NCBI GenBank assembly: GCA_034387635.1
Contig: JAOANU010000002.1
Coordinates: 248,001 to 312,000 of the forward strand
Reading direction: 5' to 3'
DNA length: 64,000 bases
Source: Rhodosporidiobolus odoratus
Taxonomy: Eukaryota; Basidiomycota; Microbotryomycetes; Sporidiobolales; Sporidiobolaceae
Shown here: one piece after another, positions 1 to 13,412 of the stretch
Numbering within the stretch: the stretch's first letter is position 1
How the letters are laid out: every line of letters begins with the position of its first letter
Notes under the pieces: generated by a model
Databases searched by the model: none
The model's input: only the letters and a program-made list of their open reading frames with translations
Told to the model about the DNA's origin: nothing
Position numbers and translations under genes: made by a program

Positions 1-578
1 GTGCAGGTAAATCGAGGAGCAAAACTGGGCGGGGTCTCTGTTCTCGTCGCCGTTTGTCAGCTCACCCACCCCTCTACGACAACGTTCGAGGAGACCTGAC
101 ACTGTACTCACACCTGAGCCACGCCTCCCTCGGTAGAAAGTTCTTCTCTCTCCCCCTCGACCCAAATCCCATCTGGCAATTTACCTCCCTCCTCTCCTCC
201 AACCTTGTTCTTCCCCTTCCCTCCCGGCAAGTTCCTATACTTACTCCTCTCCTCCCCCTCCCCTCCGACGTTCAACCCAATAGCACCGCACTCTCTCCAC
301 CCCCACTCGTTCTCACCATCTAGTTTGCGAGCCAGTTCGACATGGCAATCCCAGCTGAGTTTGGCGAGAGGTGCAGATGGAGGTTCGTGCCACGGTGCTG
401 GTGGCTCTGCGCCGCAAGCGATGAAGCCTCCTGCGTTTGAGGATGCACCGCCTGCGATCGCTCGAGAGGGCGAGGATTCAATGAGGATGACTCTTGAGCT
501 GGTGGAGAGGGAGAGGGTGTAGTAGGCTGTGCAGAGACCTATGATACCACTGCCGAGGATGACATGTTCGTCAGCCAT
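1..578 (-). CDS. FAD-dependent oxidoreductase (DAO family), 5' part
   Basis: The translation opens MADEHVILGSGIIGLCTAYY, a Rossmann dinucleotide-binding motif (GSGIIG) directly after the start, as in D-amino-acid-oxidase-type FAD oxidoreductases such as yeast Tda3. A glycine/serine stretch follows (AIAGGASSNAGGFIA), typical of the FAD contact region. The only in-frame ATG is at 578; the reading frame open further upstream begins with a non-ATG codon, and an acceptor-like CTCAG lies just before it, so an extra upstream exon is possible. The first exon runs to about 113, where GTGTGAGT looks like a donor; a branch-like CTGAC and an AG precede the next exon near position 37. The gene leaves the window at position 1, so the catalytic half is not visible and the substrate cannot be named. 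Family call is fairly secure, specific function is not. Confidence 0.7.
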
Positions 579-840
579 TCCTGAGGTAATCGACGAGAGC
601 AAGACAGCGAGAGCGGCGAAAGCAGCCTCTTGCGACGGAAGACGCGGCCAAGCACACGCATGATGAAGCGACCGAGGGGCATTACGAGTACACTAGGCTA
701 CAAAAAGACGATACAACTACCGTGAACAAGACGCGATACAGCGTGGGGGCGGTGAATGGCTGACAACCCGGAGGGAGGAAGGCAGAAAGAAAAAGGCAAC
801 GGCCTGCGTCTCCCGACTCCTGTCTTGTCCATTGTCCCTA

Positions 841-2879
841 TCAATCCAGGCTCATTCGATACCGATTCCGACTGTTCGGTGCCCCACCATCTTCCAGTAC
901 ATAGGCGGTACCGTCTGCATCGCCGTCTGATGGTTTCAGTTCGAGGGCAGAGGACGAAGCTAGAGCCGAGCCTTTCATCACTGCGACGCGAAGAGTCAGT
1001 GAGCGACAATTCCTGACGGAGGTGTGGGGGACTGCCGGCGCACTGTGATACTTCAGCCCTCGGCCGAAATGACGGTAGCAGATGAAACAGCAAGTCGTTG
1101 TCCAGAGTAGAGCGGCTAGGCAGAGGGAGGCTGCAAGGCGTTGTACAAGCGACAAGGGAGCGCAAGGTCAGCTAGCTGCAAGAAACAAGGGCCCAGAGCA
1201 TGAACATCCACGTACCGAAAACGGTGAGAGACTTGAACACAAGCCGGTAATCCCGTTCTCGATCCCGGTAGATGATAAAGAGCTGTGTCCTCCCACGGTC
1301 CTCGTCAATACGCACTCAGCTCGAGCATGAACGAAGAGAGCGCACCTTGTAGACGAAGTAGGCACATCCAGCTCCGCAACCCGCAAGGAAGCCCCAAAAG
1401 TAGCCCTTGTGTTCTCGCTTCACTGCGAGGTAGCCAAGGAAGAGGATGACGAGAGTGACCGGTAGTGCGGCAACGGTGATCCATCGCTGTGAGATAAGGT
1501 GGAGGCGTCAGCAAGAGTCGCAAGGTGGGCTCAACAAGGTGAAAGGACCGACTTCGGCGGCTGTTTGTGTCGGGACGAGAAAGACGAGTTGTAAGGAGAA
1601 GGCGATGAAGAAGAAGAAGTCTGCACAGCGGGGACAAGATTAGGAACAACTGCCTGGAAGGGACATGTTCAAGAGAGAGGAACCGAAGGAACGTACCGAA
1701 CTTGAGGATGCAGATGAAAACTTGGTACCACGCGCTGTACCAGAAGCCCCTCGTCAGTGACTAATATTACTTCATCGCGACGGTTTACTGCCAAATCGAA
1801 CGGCTGATGCAGGAAAGACGGGCTCACTAGCATTTCTTGATTCTTCGGTCTGCCCCAATCTTCTTGAACACCTGCCATCCGAACTCTTTGTATATCGGCC
1901 AGATAGTCAGGACGTAGGTGGCTTCGGTGAGGGAAATCATGCTGCAAGGCCCTCCCGAATAAGGGTATGAGGTGAAGGAGGCAGAGGAGGAATGAAGGAT
2001 GAATGGTCAAAAGGTCAGTTCGGGATACCGCGGGAGATTGCAGGGGAAGATAGTGACGCGCCCCGGGATAAACCAAACGAGCACCTGCAGCACATTGCCG
2101 TTGACGAGGTTTCTGATCTCGTGAATCTGGAAAAGTCAGGACGATCAATGCGCGCCCTGATCATCCCTCCTGCAGGCGGACGGCGCTGGGCTACATGGGT
2201 CGGGACAACAAGTAGAATGGAGGGAAGGGAAGAATGCAGCGTACCTGTACTACCGCATAGACCAGGAAAAGCGTGTTGAACAGTAGTAGTGCTACTACCT
2301 GAATTGTGTTCTTGGCGACGATAGCATCGACGGCAAGTACCAGCTGTGTCACGTGTGCGAGGACGAATCTGGAGCATAAACGCAACAAGGGCTTCAATTG
2401 GCTGTGAGTGAAGGAAAGAGAACCGCTGAGTCTTCCTCCGCCTTCCTCCTCAGCCGTCTACATCTTGCTCTGTCTCCCATCTCCCACTCAGAGCTGCCCA
2501 TTCCTCTCTGAGTGCGTGTCGTCCTGCGCCTCTTCTTCCTGCGAGCGTCGACCGCTTTTCCTCCTTTTCTTCCACGCCGTTTCCTTCCTGCCCCGCCCGT
2601 ACTCGCTTCCATCGTCACATACGACGGCCTTCCATGCGCAAACACGGTCTAGAGGTTCAGTCTGACTTACAACCCCAGATAAACCGGCAAAACGCTCCTC
2701 TCGTCCCTCAACAAAACCGTCTGCCAAATCTTCTCTTCGAAGCTGTTGAGGAGAATGGCGACAATGACGCCGTCGACGACGGTTTCGAGGGTGGTGACTG
2801 AGAGCCAAGCTATAGTCGAGGGAGTTGTAGGGAGGAGGGGACGGAGACGAGAGGAAGAGAGGGAGGAGAGGGAGACCAT
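841..2879 (-). CDS. UPF0658 Golgi apparatus membrane protein
   Basis: Multi-exon membrane protein. Exon 1 is 2879-2671 (first TM, ending PVYLGL) and exon 2 is 2368-2245, carrying FVLAHVTQLVLAVDAIVAKN and TIQVVALLLFNTLFLVYAVV, the hallmark of the fungal UPF0658 family (S. pombe C23H3.04 type). Later exons give IYKEFGWQVFKKIGADRRIK, AWYQVFICILKF/DFFFFIAFSLQ and ITVAALPVTLVILFLGYLAV, then a TM ending FGRGLK and a hydrophilic tail ending RMSLD. Splice phases are consistent at the junctions I checked (2671/2368, about 1830/1737, about 1700/1620). At least eight exons are needed, about seven TM helices. In relatives it sits in Golgi membranes; its biochemical role is unknown. The start is the first in-frame ATG after an upstream stop. 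Internal borders between 2110 and 1940 and near the 3' end are less certain. Confidence 0.82.
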
Positions 2880-4114
2880 CGAGGGTGAAGGTGGGGAATT
2901 GTCGTTTCCGGCAGGGACGTAGGCTACGCGGACGAGGGCCTTTCCAGAGGAATGGTGTATGGACTGGGATGCGCGTATGTCGTCCGCTGCGCTAGTCGTT
3001 GATGGAGTTCAGAGGAGTTTGAGGAGACCGCGCACGGCGAAGCGAGATCAATCCTCCGTGTGAAGCCCCAGGTGGCTGGACGAGTATGTCTTGGCGGGCT
3101 GAGCACGCCTGCAGTAGCTAGCGATCCGTCCAAGCCAGGAGCAGAGTGCCAAGGTCAAACGAGAAGGACGAGAGGTCCGCGCGGCCCGACGCGGGGCCCG
3201 ACGCGACAAGGAGAGCGAACAAACAGAGGCAGGCGTTGTCGCGGGCTCCGAACAGCACTATGCCCCGAAGCACATCAACAGAGCAAGAAGTAAGACGTCG
3301 CCGGCGCTACCGAAGGGAAAAAAGAGCCGATTCGAGAAAGGCTACTTTGCTCTGTGCTTTGTTCAAGTTGCAGCCGAGCAAGGCCACAAAGAATCTAATG
3401 CGCGAGGTACAATACAGCGGAACTGACATGTTCGTTTCGAGACAGGAAAGGGGACGGAGAGACTAACGAGTGGAAAGGGAGAATGCTTGCGACGTCACGG
3501 TTGGCGACAACGGAACGGTGCTTCGTGGAAATTGCGCAACTTAGTTGCAAGCGCGACAGCAACAGGATACACCCGTCGCCCTACAAGAGACAGCTGAGTC
3601 AGTACATCTTCCGGTAGCATCCGGCATCAACGCTCCACGTACCTGCAGAGCTCCCACACCTCCGTTAGGTTGGGCGAGACTGGCGGACAGCTTGCAAGGG
3701 CTAGGGAGCGGCGGGATACCCGTGGCAGCGTGCGTCAGACGTCTGCGCGGTCTTGAAGGCGCGAACGAGGAGCAGCTCAAGCGGAAGGATCTCAGGGGTG
3801 GGGAGATTCTTTTTAAAGTCGGTCCTCCTGCTTTGTATGTACGCTCAATCGCTGCGAATATTGCTCGGCACGAATCGAGCGCACTACAGCCCGCCCCCGA
3901 GCGACAACTCCAAGCCTACTCCCTTTTCACCTCTTCCCGCTTCTGCTTCTTCAAACAGCCACCCTCCGCGGACCTGTTCGGACGGATTCCGCGGGCATTC
4001 ACCGCTGCTGAAGCTGCTGCTTACCTCTTTCTCCCACTCACAATAGCTCGGTGGTTGCTGAGATTCTTTACCCCACCCTTACCGACTCGTCCGACGCTAC
4101 CAGACACAGTCAGC
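2880..4114. other. Intergenic, no supported gene
   Basis: No recognisable protein. The stretch 3545-4114 is open in frame with the following gene at 4115, so an N-terminal extension of that gene cannot be excluded, but its translation is low complexity and lacks family features. It presumably holds the divergent promoters of the UPF0658 gene and the 4115 gene. Confidence 0.5.
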
Positions 4115-5481
4115 ATGCCGACCCGGCCCACCGAGGGCACACGCGGCGTACGGAATGGCGGACCATCTGATGTTAACAAGAAGAAGAATGACCTACGCCG
4201 GGTCTACGGAATGTCGAAGCCACTCGAGCCTCTCTTCGACAAGGAGCACAATCCTACATGGCGTAAGCGCTTCAGAGAATGGGAGGCAAAGGTGCGGGCC
4301 CTGGCACAGGAGTCCGGCGGCCGGTGGACACCCTACAACGAGTGGACAGACGAGAATCAGGGCCTTGGCCGGTTCAGAGCTGTCTGCCTCGATCAGAAGA
4401 AGAACTTCGAGACGATGGTCGAGGATACAAAAGATCTTAAGCAAATCTGGGATGCGACGGTGTGTTACTTGCATACATATGGCAGAACAAGGCTCAATGA
4501 CTGACTTCTTGCGAGGAACAGCCCACTGCAGAGGCATTGTTGAATCGCTTGGTGAAGAGCACCATCTCATTTGCAGCTGGACTTGGCTGACGTACTGGTT
4601 TTCGTGTCATTCAGCCTGATGTTGAGCCCAGCAAAACGCGGCGTTATGAAGAGAGACAGGTTGATGTCCCTGCTGCCAGCGAAAACAGAAGAACTCGGAA
4701 GAAGGAGGTGCGCTCTCGGTTTCACTACCTTTTCTGATTAGGGGTTCGATTTCGGCGCAGACCACTCATCTATGCATACCTTGCAGCACCGTGCTGGTCG
4801 ACTTCGCGAAGCCTCCCCCTCGCGTTTGGCTTCCTTGTCATCGCGCTCGAGCGCTGGATCATCCGAGGCCGAATCTGCATCGGCGCCCGCAAGGCACAAC
4901 CCTCGACAGCGTAAGGCCGTTTTGACGGACCTCAGCAGCGTCTGTCGTCCTCTATTCAGGGTCAACGCCGCCATCAAGGAACCACTGAAGAAAGACAAAG
5001 ATGTTCAAGGCATATGCGGGTTGGAGTACTCAGCGTGGACAAGAGGCGTTGTCTCGCAGATGAAGCAACCACCAGAGGGAGCTAGTTGGCTATCTTATGA
5101 CACGTGGGACCCTACGATGCGTTCACGTTTCTCGGCAGTCTGCCGAGATCAAGGGAACGAACTGAAATGGCTGTGGGACCGGAACTATAGCCTCGCAGCC
5201 ATCTGTGGTCGCCTGGTACGTCTCTTGCAGAACTTCTGAAGTCCCCTTAGACCGCTGGGCCTGACTGATCGCGTGCTTGATGGCCTTGCTCGTGCAGCCT
5301 CCTCCCGCAGAGTTCCTGCGACGCATGGTGAGTTTGGCTCGTATGCACGTGGTCAGTGGCTAATATATATACCATATAGAGCGTACCTCAAAGTGCTCAA
5401 GCGTATAGCGAGTCCAATGCAGGAAGGCAGAGAGCAGCTGTGCTAGGATTACCATCCTATCTATACGCCCCCAATTGTTAA
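4115..5481 (+). CDS. Unknown protein with a duplicated ~90-residue domain
   Basis: I do not recognise the family. Exon 1 (from ATG 4115) encodes a short basic leader and a first domain with a W..Y..W region, then GRFRAVCLDQKKN and LKQIWDAT. After an intron of about 80 bases a short exon reads PTAEALLNRL, followed by a GTGAAG donor. Two further exons give a charged linker (PDVEPSKTRRYEERQ) and a Ser/Ala/Arg-rich stretch. A second domain follows: SWLSYDTWDP, SRFSAVCRDQGNE, LKWLWDRN, an intron at the same relative place, then PPPAEFLRRM and again GTGAG. The last exon starts at 5380 and ends LYAPNC with stop 5479-5481. The two halves share W..Y..W, RF.AVC.DQ, LK..WD and P..AE.L.R, so this is an internal duplication. 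No TM or signal peptide is seen. Splicing is inferred by eye; the start could lie upstream because the frame stays open to 3545. Confidence 0.55.
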
Positions 5482-5871
5482 GTTCCTTTCCTTATTCTAA
5501 TTCCTTCTTCTTTCTTGATTCTCCTGTACGCGTTGCTGCCGGCTTGCTCCTTCCCTACAGACAAACTCCGCCTATCAACTGTGTCACGGTGATGGCGGAT
5601 TTGAGATGGAGTTATCGGACTGCCGGGCAACTTGTGTAGAATTGTTGTGGCTTCTTCCTTTCTTCTTCAGCTTTCGCAACGAGGGTTAATTCACTGTTAC
5701 TCTCGTTGATAGCGCTCATTAGGCTAGTCCTACTCGAGTACTTGCTACCCTCGCGCTGAGCCCCTGGCCTCCCTCTGGTCGACGTCGGTGGACTCAGCAA
5801 GCTGCATTTGAGGTAACCTTCTGTCTCCTCCCAAATACAACCTCCTCTCGCCTGGCTGACTTTTTGATGTA

Positions 5872-6267
5872 ATGCAGGAACGAACAACGAAATACTCGCA
5901 AGGTACAGAAACCAAAGGCAGTGGGGCCATGTCCATAGCCGGTTCCGCCAACTCCAACCTCGGCCCACGGAATCGCTCCGGTCCATCTCTGGCTTGTTAC
6001 CCCTCGCCACCTTCACATCCAAGTTTGCTCGACGATCCTGACGACTACAACTGTGCCTATTTGGCCCCTATCTCTCCTGTCCTGCTGCCGGAAAGCCCCA
6101 ACCCGCGGTTGAACCCAGAGCCGGAAATAATGTGGCCAGATCATCCCGAATCATCCACAACCTCAGAACACGCCCTGGCGAAAGCCCACCGTCGCATCAC
6201 GAGGCGCGCTGCCGAGCGCTACGGCATAACCCCGGAGGAATTCCAGGCAGGGAGGAGTTTTAGGTAA
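5872..6267 (+). CDS. Small unknown protein (possible last exon)
   Basis: An open frame with Ser/Pro-rich composition ends in a basic helix-like tail (AHRRITRRAAERYGITPEEF). No family is recognised. The first ATG (5872) lies inside AATGCAG, which together with CTGAC about 20 bases upstream looks like a branch point and acceptor; a GTAACC donor-like site occurs near 5812. The visible ORF may therefore be the terminal exon of a longer gene whose first exon I could not identify, or may begin at the internal ATG at 5929. Existence of a gene here is a modest-confidence call. Confidence 0.35.
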   Translation: MQERTTKYSQGTETKGSGAMSIAGSANSNLGPRNRSGPSLACYPSPPSHPSLLDDPDDYNCAYLAPISPVLLPESPNPRLNPEPEIMWPDHPESSTTSEHALAKAHRRITRRAAERYGITPEEFQAGRSFR

Positions 6268-7343
6268 GGGAGACTCAGGAGGTGGGGTTGCATAAGCAGG
6301 GTAATGTCGTACTTGGTGGGGCTTGCACTTCTCCGCTACGTAGCCCTGTAGCTCTAGATTCCTCTCAGAGAGGGGGACAGTCAGACCTTGAACTGGTGAG
6401 GAAACACGAGCGATTTCGTTGCTCGAGCAGAGTGTGCATATCTGCCGTTCCCTATCTGGCGTAGTCATATTGCAGGAGGATGGCTTTGACTAGCAGCCTC
6501 GTGCACCCGCACCCAGCCACCTAGCTGGGCCGCGAGCCGCCTCAAGAGGATTAAAAACGCCAAAATTGAGAAGGTCAAACTCGTTGTGGTTCAACTCGTC
6601 ACGGTTCTCATAGCCCTTCAAGCACTAGCAATGCTGCTGGACTGTGCAGAGGAATGGCTAGAGCAAGCCAAGGTGTGCAAGGTCCGCAGGCAAAGAGGGT
6701 TTCTCCGCTGCAACCTTGCAAAGCAGCTTCTTCCCCCAGAGGGCGCAAACTTGTTTTGACGCTCTATACAGACACGGATGGGTCAGGAGCCATACCGAGC
6801 ACCAGACTACTCCACAACAGATTTTGGATCCCAGTTCACCCTCCGACACACTGGGAATCGTGGACGGTAATGCGGGAATCAGGATGCAAGACTCCCTTTG
6901 CATAACCTCTTAGTCTCTGCACTGATCAGACTCTTGCCAAAGGGGATGTACAGGCTCAAGCCAGTGTTGCAATAGAGGAGACAATTTAGGCCTTTCACCG
7001 GGAAGGTGACAACATAGACAAATCCGCTCTTTCATTCAACCACCCCATCATAGGAAGGCAACCCCAACGGATCCTTGCTCTACTACGTAGGAGGCTCATT
7101 AGCACTCTGTGCTTTGCTTGCAGTTAGGTCTTAAAAAGCCCTTGTTGACTCGACTGTATAGAGGGGAAAGGAAGTCGAAAGGTTTCAGGGTTGAGGTGGG
7201 GGCTTGCTGTAAAGAGTGTTGACAGGAAGGACATGTTGTTGTGAACAGGGAAACCGGGGTAGAGTGGGATGGTTGGAGTGTAGGAAATGGTGGGAGGGAA
7301 GGAACCGGATCCTATGGGACAGAGAAGACGCGGTCTCAATAGC
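6268..7343. other. Intergenic, nothing recognised
   Basis: About 1.1 kb with only short overlapping open frames on both strands and no recognisable protein, tRNA or repeat. It holds the 3' region of the acetyl-CoA hydrolase gene at its right end. Confidence 0.5.
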
Positions 7344-10043
<2,700 letters not shown>

Positions 10044-10394
10044 GACTAGATCTTGAGAATGCTAAAAGAGGGAGACTGGAAAGAGGAAACGAAGAGCCGA
10101 AAACGAGACTAGGTGAAAAACCAGAGCCCGAGTGCCAGCCTTCCCTCGGACGATCTCGCGCAGACCGTCCACCACGCACACGCTCATAATAGTCCCAGCC
10201 TCTTCCCCCACTCGCTGTCCAACCCCACTCGCTGAAGTCGAAAAAAGCGAGAGAGAGACTCGGATCCGATCAAAATGCCTCGGCCTTCTTCATTTCCCTG
10301 CCCGTGGTTCCCCTTCTCTCGAGCGCGTGGGGCTGCTGCCCCTCGTCCGCCTCCTGCTACGTCCTGACCCACAACTGACCACCCATCGTGAGGC
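10044..10394. other. Short intergenic, probable ACH1 promoter
   Basis: About 350 bases between the ACH1 start and the stop of the upstream methyltransferase gene. No coding feature is supported; it should contain the ACH1 promoter and 5' leader. Confidence 0.5.
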
Positions 10395-12046
10395 TCACGA
10401 GAAAGCCCACACCCCCACTTCTCCCCATGTCCAAACCTCCTTCACCTCCAACCCAGCTGACCGCGCAAGGGGAAAGAATCCATCGTCGCCTTCCGTGCGG
10501 TGCTTGTACGCTATGAGCGCTCGACGATGTTGCGTAGGAGTCGATGAGGTTGAGGTAGCGGCGGAAGAAGGTGAACGAGGTCGAGGGCGGAGGAAGGAAA
10601 GCAAAGTGGAGAGGAGGAGAGCGTGCGAAGAAGGGTTGTAGAGGATGTCGGAGCCGATCAATGTCAGGGCTGAGTCGACGTCGTCACCGGCTAGTCGCTG
10701 CACGTGTTCGGGTGCGACCTCGCCCCAATCCAGTACTTCTGCAACGATCGCTTGTCCTCCTTTTCGTCCCGCTCCTGTTTCTTCAAGCGAGTTGGCCGCG
10801 AGGTTCTCACGCAGAGTGGTCGAGACAGTCGCTTCCACGTCGGTTGCGAGTACGTCGGCGTCAGGCAAGAGCCGCCGTATAGCCAGAGAGGCGAGGGCAC
10901 ATCCCGCGCCGAGTTCGATGACCTTGATCCGCCGCATCCGTGACGAGGTCGAGTCGAGTCGTGGCCGTTTGGCACAGGGAATGTCACTCTTGCCGAGGTT
11001 GGATTGATTGGGGAAGGGAGGGAAAGGGAGAAGCGAAGAGGCATCGAGGGCGCCGGGGTGAAGGGAAAAGAAGGCGGAGAGACCGATGGCGCAGTCCCAT
11101 AGTCGCTGGCCAGTCGAGTTGTTGAGACCGGGGCGCTCTACGATAGATATGAGCTGCGATGATGTTGAGGCAGGGATAGACGTTGAGGCTGACGCCAAGG
11201 CAGGTTGCGAGGTCGGAGGAGAACGAGAAGGAGCACAAGGCAAATGGATTGTGCGAAGGGCGACTTGGACTGCGGATTGGACGCAAGTAGAGCGATGAGT
11301 AGTCGTTGAACACAAGGAGCAGGGAATAATGCACCTTTCTCGTTCGCCACCTTGACCTCTTTCCCCTCAATCATAACCTCCACCGGCCCGCTGGTCAGAC
11401 CCATGAACACATACTTCTTGTCTTCCCAGCTCTCAAGCACGCTCTGCTGCTCTTCTCCGATAAGCGTCCGTATGCGTTTGGTTGCTCGCGAGTCGGAGAG
11501 GGAGGACCCAACGGCTGAAGAGGGAGCGACGGAGAGACGGAAGCAGAGCGCAGACTGCGGGGTCCGGTTGGTGCCTAATGCGGAGAAGCTCAAGTTGAGC
11601 CTGAGGGAGTGAAAAGGCCCGCGGGAGGGGCTGAAGGTGAACGAGGCGACGTTTTTACGCGCCGAAGCAGGAGAAAGGGAATCTGCGAGGCGCAGACCGA
11701 TATTCGTGGGGGTTTTGAGCGTCATAGCATTGAGGAGTTCAATCTGTACTGCTCGGAAGACGGTCAGGAGTCTACAAAGTCGAGGAGATGAAGACGGGTA
11801 CGGACGGTTGAGCGAGTCGAACATGAGATCGACGCCGTAGTCGTCTGTCACTCCCACCGTCAGCTCGACTGCAGATTGCAGAGGTTTAGCAAGGCTTCCT
11901 CATCGAGTGCATAGTGGAAGAAAAGGCGCACCTGGAATCGTTATCGGTTTTTTGCTTCCTCCAGGAATGGCGATGGAAGCGGGCGGCAACCTGACGAGGC
12001 GCAGCCGGCCCAGGTGGAAGGCATCTTGCGACTCTTCTGTCACCAT
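10395..12046 (-). CDS. Methyltransf_16 protein lysine methyltransferase-like
   Basis: The exon ending at 10395 carries the SAM-binding core: motif I VIELGAGCALASLAIRRLLP, the acidic post-I ATDVEATVSTTLRENLAAN, then LTLIGSDILYNPSSHALLLS and a C-terminal strand EVKEVWTWGEVGVWAFS. Upstream exons supply LVRLPPASI..ITIP/VELTVGVTDDYGVD and KYVFMGLTSGPVEVMIEGKE, joined by introns near 11930-11870 and 11335-11270. This is the METTL21/EFM-type seven-beta-strand family, which methylates lysines in translation factors or chaperones; the substrate cannot be inferred. A Ser/Pro-rich stretch precedes motif I. ATG 12046 is chosen because the frame open further down from 11857 begins with GTG and needs the upstream exon. 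Transcribed divergently from the DUF866 gene only 96 bases away. Confidence 0.75.
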
Positions 12047-12142
12047 CCGTGCAACTTTGAACCGATCTAGGCGGGTATGGGAGGAAGGAACGGGGTCGAA
12101 CCGTTGTTGACCTCGTTCCCTTCACTTGAATCCGCTCATACA
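12047..12142. promoter_or_regulatory. 96-base bidirectional promoter
   Basis: Only 96 bases separate the start codons of the divergent methyltransferase and DUF866 genes, so both core promoters and 5' leaders must lie here or within the neighbouring coding sequence. No TATA element is evident. Inferred from the start-codon positions. Confidence 0.5.
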
Positions 12143-13057
12143 ATGGTCGTACGTCTTTTCAGGGTTGTTCATATACCTTGACCGGCTACTTACATGCGTA
12201 CATACTGCCCAGAAACTCTCCCTTCAGCTCAAAGCCACCCTCGAGGGCGTCACCGACTGTCAGTTCTTCCTCTTCCTCATCTCTCTCTCACGCTCGCTAA
12301 TCTCGCTTCAACTCGCAGTGAAACCCCTCGGCGAAGATTTCGAGTATGCCATCAAGGCAAGCTGTACGAGCTGCAGGGAGGAGCACCCCAATGTCATGAC
12401 AGTCCAGGCTACCGTTCGTTCTTTTTCCATTCCCCTGCTTTTCCTCCCTCCCTTCCAGCGCGCTCAGGGTCTCCTTCACTTGTCTCGACGCGTACAGGAG
12501 ACGGTAGAGATTCCTGGTTCGCGAGGAGAAGCCAACCTCGTCTGGCGGTGTCAAATGTGCAAGCGGGAACACACCATCAGTCCGTTCCCTTCTTTTCCTT
12601 CTCTCTACTTCGCTCTACTTAGCCCGCCCCTTCAAAACAGACTTTGACTCGTCCTTCAAGCGTGAAAAGGCTGCTCTCTCCCTTGAAGACTCGGAAGAGC
12701 AACGCTGGGTTTCAATCGCCGTGCTCGAATGCCGAGGATGCGAAATCACCGCCTTTGATCCCAGGGTAGGCCTTACACCCTCATCCTTTTCGCTCACCTC
12801 GCTGCACCCTGACTGACGGTGCTGAATGAGACAGGGCGTATGGAATTGCAAAGGGGCTGAGAGTGGAACTGTGTTTGACGAGGTTGAGATTTCGGCAGAT
12901 GAGCCAGAATGGACCGACTACGACGAGAGTGTGTTGCCCTTCCCTCTCCTCCGTGTCCTCCTTGGCCTCTTCTGACCAATACTTTGTTCGTGAGACTGCA
13001 GAGGCCGGAGCCGGTGTTTCGGTCATGGAGGTCGAGACGCAGATCAAGCGGGCGTAG
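12143..13057 (+). CDS. DUF866 / CXXC zinc-binding protein (CZIB-like)
   Basis: After splicing, the protein reads MVKLSLQLKATLEGVTD, then FEYAIKASCTSCREEHP, ETVEIPGSRGEANLVWRCQM, CKREHTIS, an exon with ECRGCEITAFDPRGVWNCKG, AESGTVFDEVEISADEPEW, and the tail VMEVETQIKRA with stop at 13055-13057. The two CxxC pairs (CTSC and CQMC) and the SRG.AN.VW.C and KGAESGTVF motifs are those of the conserved eukaryotic DUF866/UPF0587 zinc-binding family (human CZIB). Length after splicing is close to the usual 150-190 residues. Its cellular role is poorly known. The first coding exon is only ATGGTC (12143-12148), followed by a GTACGT donor; the MVKL start matches relatives. Five or six introns of 50-80 bases are needed. 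Confidence 0.85.
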
Positions 13058-13412
13058 AAGCTTCCCTTCGTCTTCTCTCCCTTTGTTTTGCCAGCCACCA
13101 ATGCCCAGTGGCCTGTATCTACCCTTTCTTGCCTATACTCCTGCTCCTACGAGAGAGCAAGGCCGAGATGCGTAGAGTATTGCAAGAAGAGAATGCCTGA
13201 AGACCGGGTAATGCGAGCCGAGGGGTACTATGACAAACCCACCACTACAGCCTTCGGAGAGACTAGAAGGATCAGAGGAGGGGGGGGGGGGGGGCAGGGG
13301 AATCGTGTCCGGCACGGAAATGTCTTTGTAAACTACTACTGAAAGGGGGTATAAGTACAACTATATAAGTCGACGACTGGGTAACCCTGATATCGTGAGA
13401 GCCGGAAGGGAA
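13058..13412. other. Convergent intergenic region
   Basis: 3' regions of the DUF866 gene and the converging ankyrin-DIL gene. It includes a poly-G run at 13280-13294. No gene is supported. Confidence 0.5.
13280..13294. repeat. Poly-G tract (15 G)
   Basis: Fifteen consecutive G residues in the convergent 3' region. Homopolymers of this length are prone to length change and to sequencing error. Confidence 0.8.
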
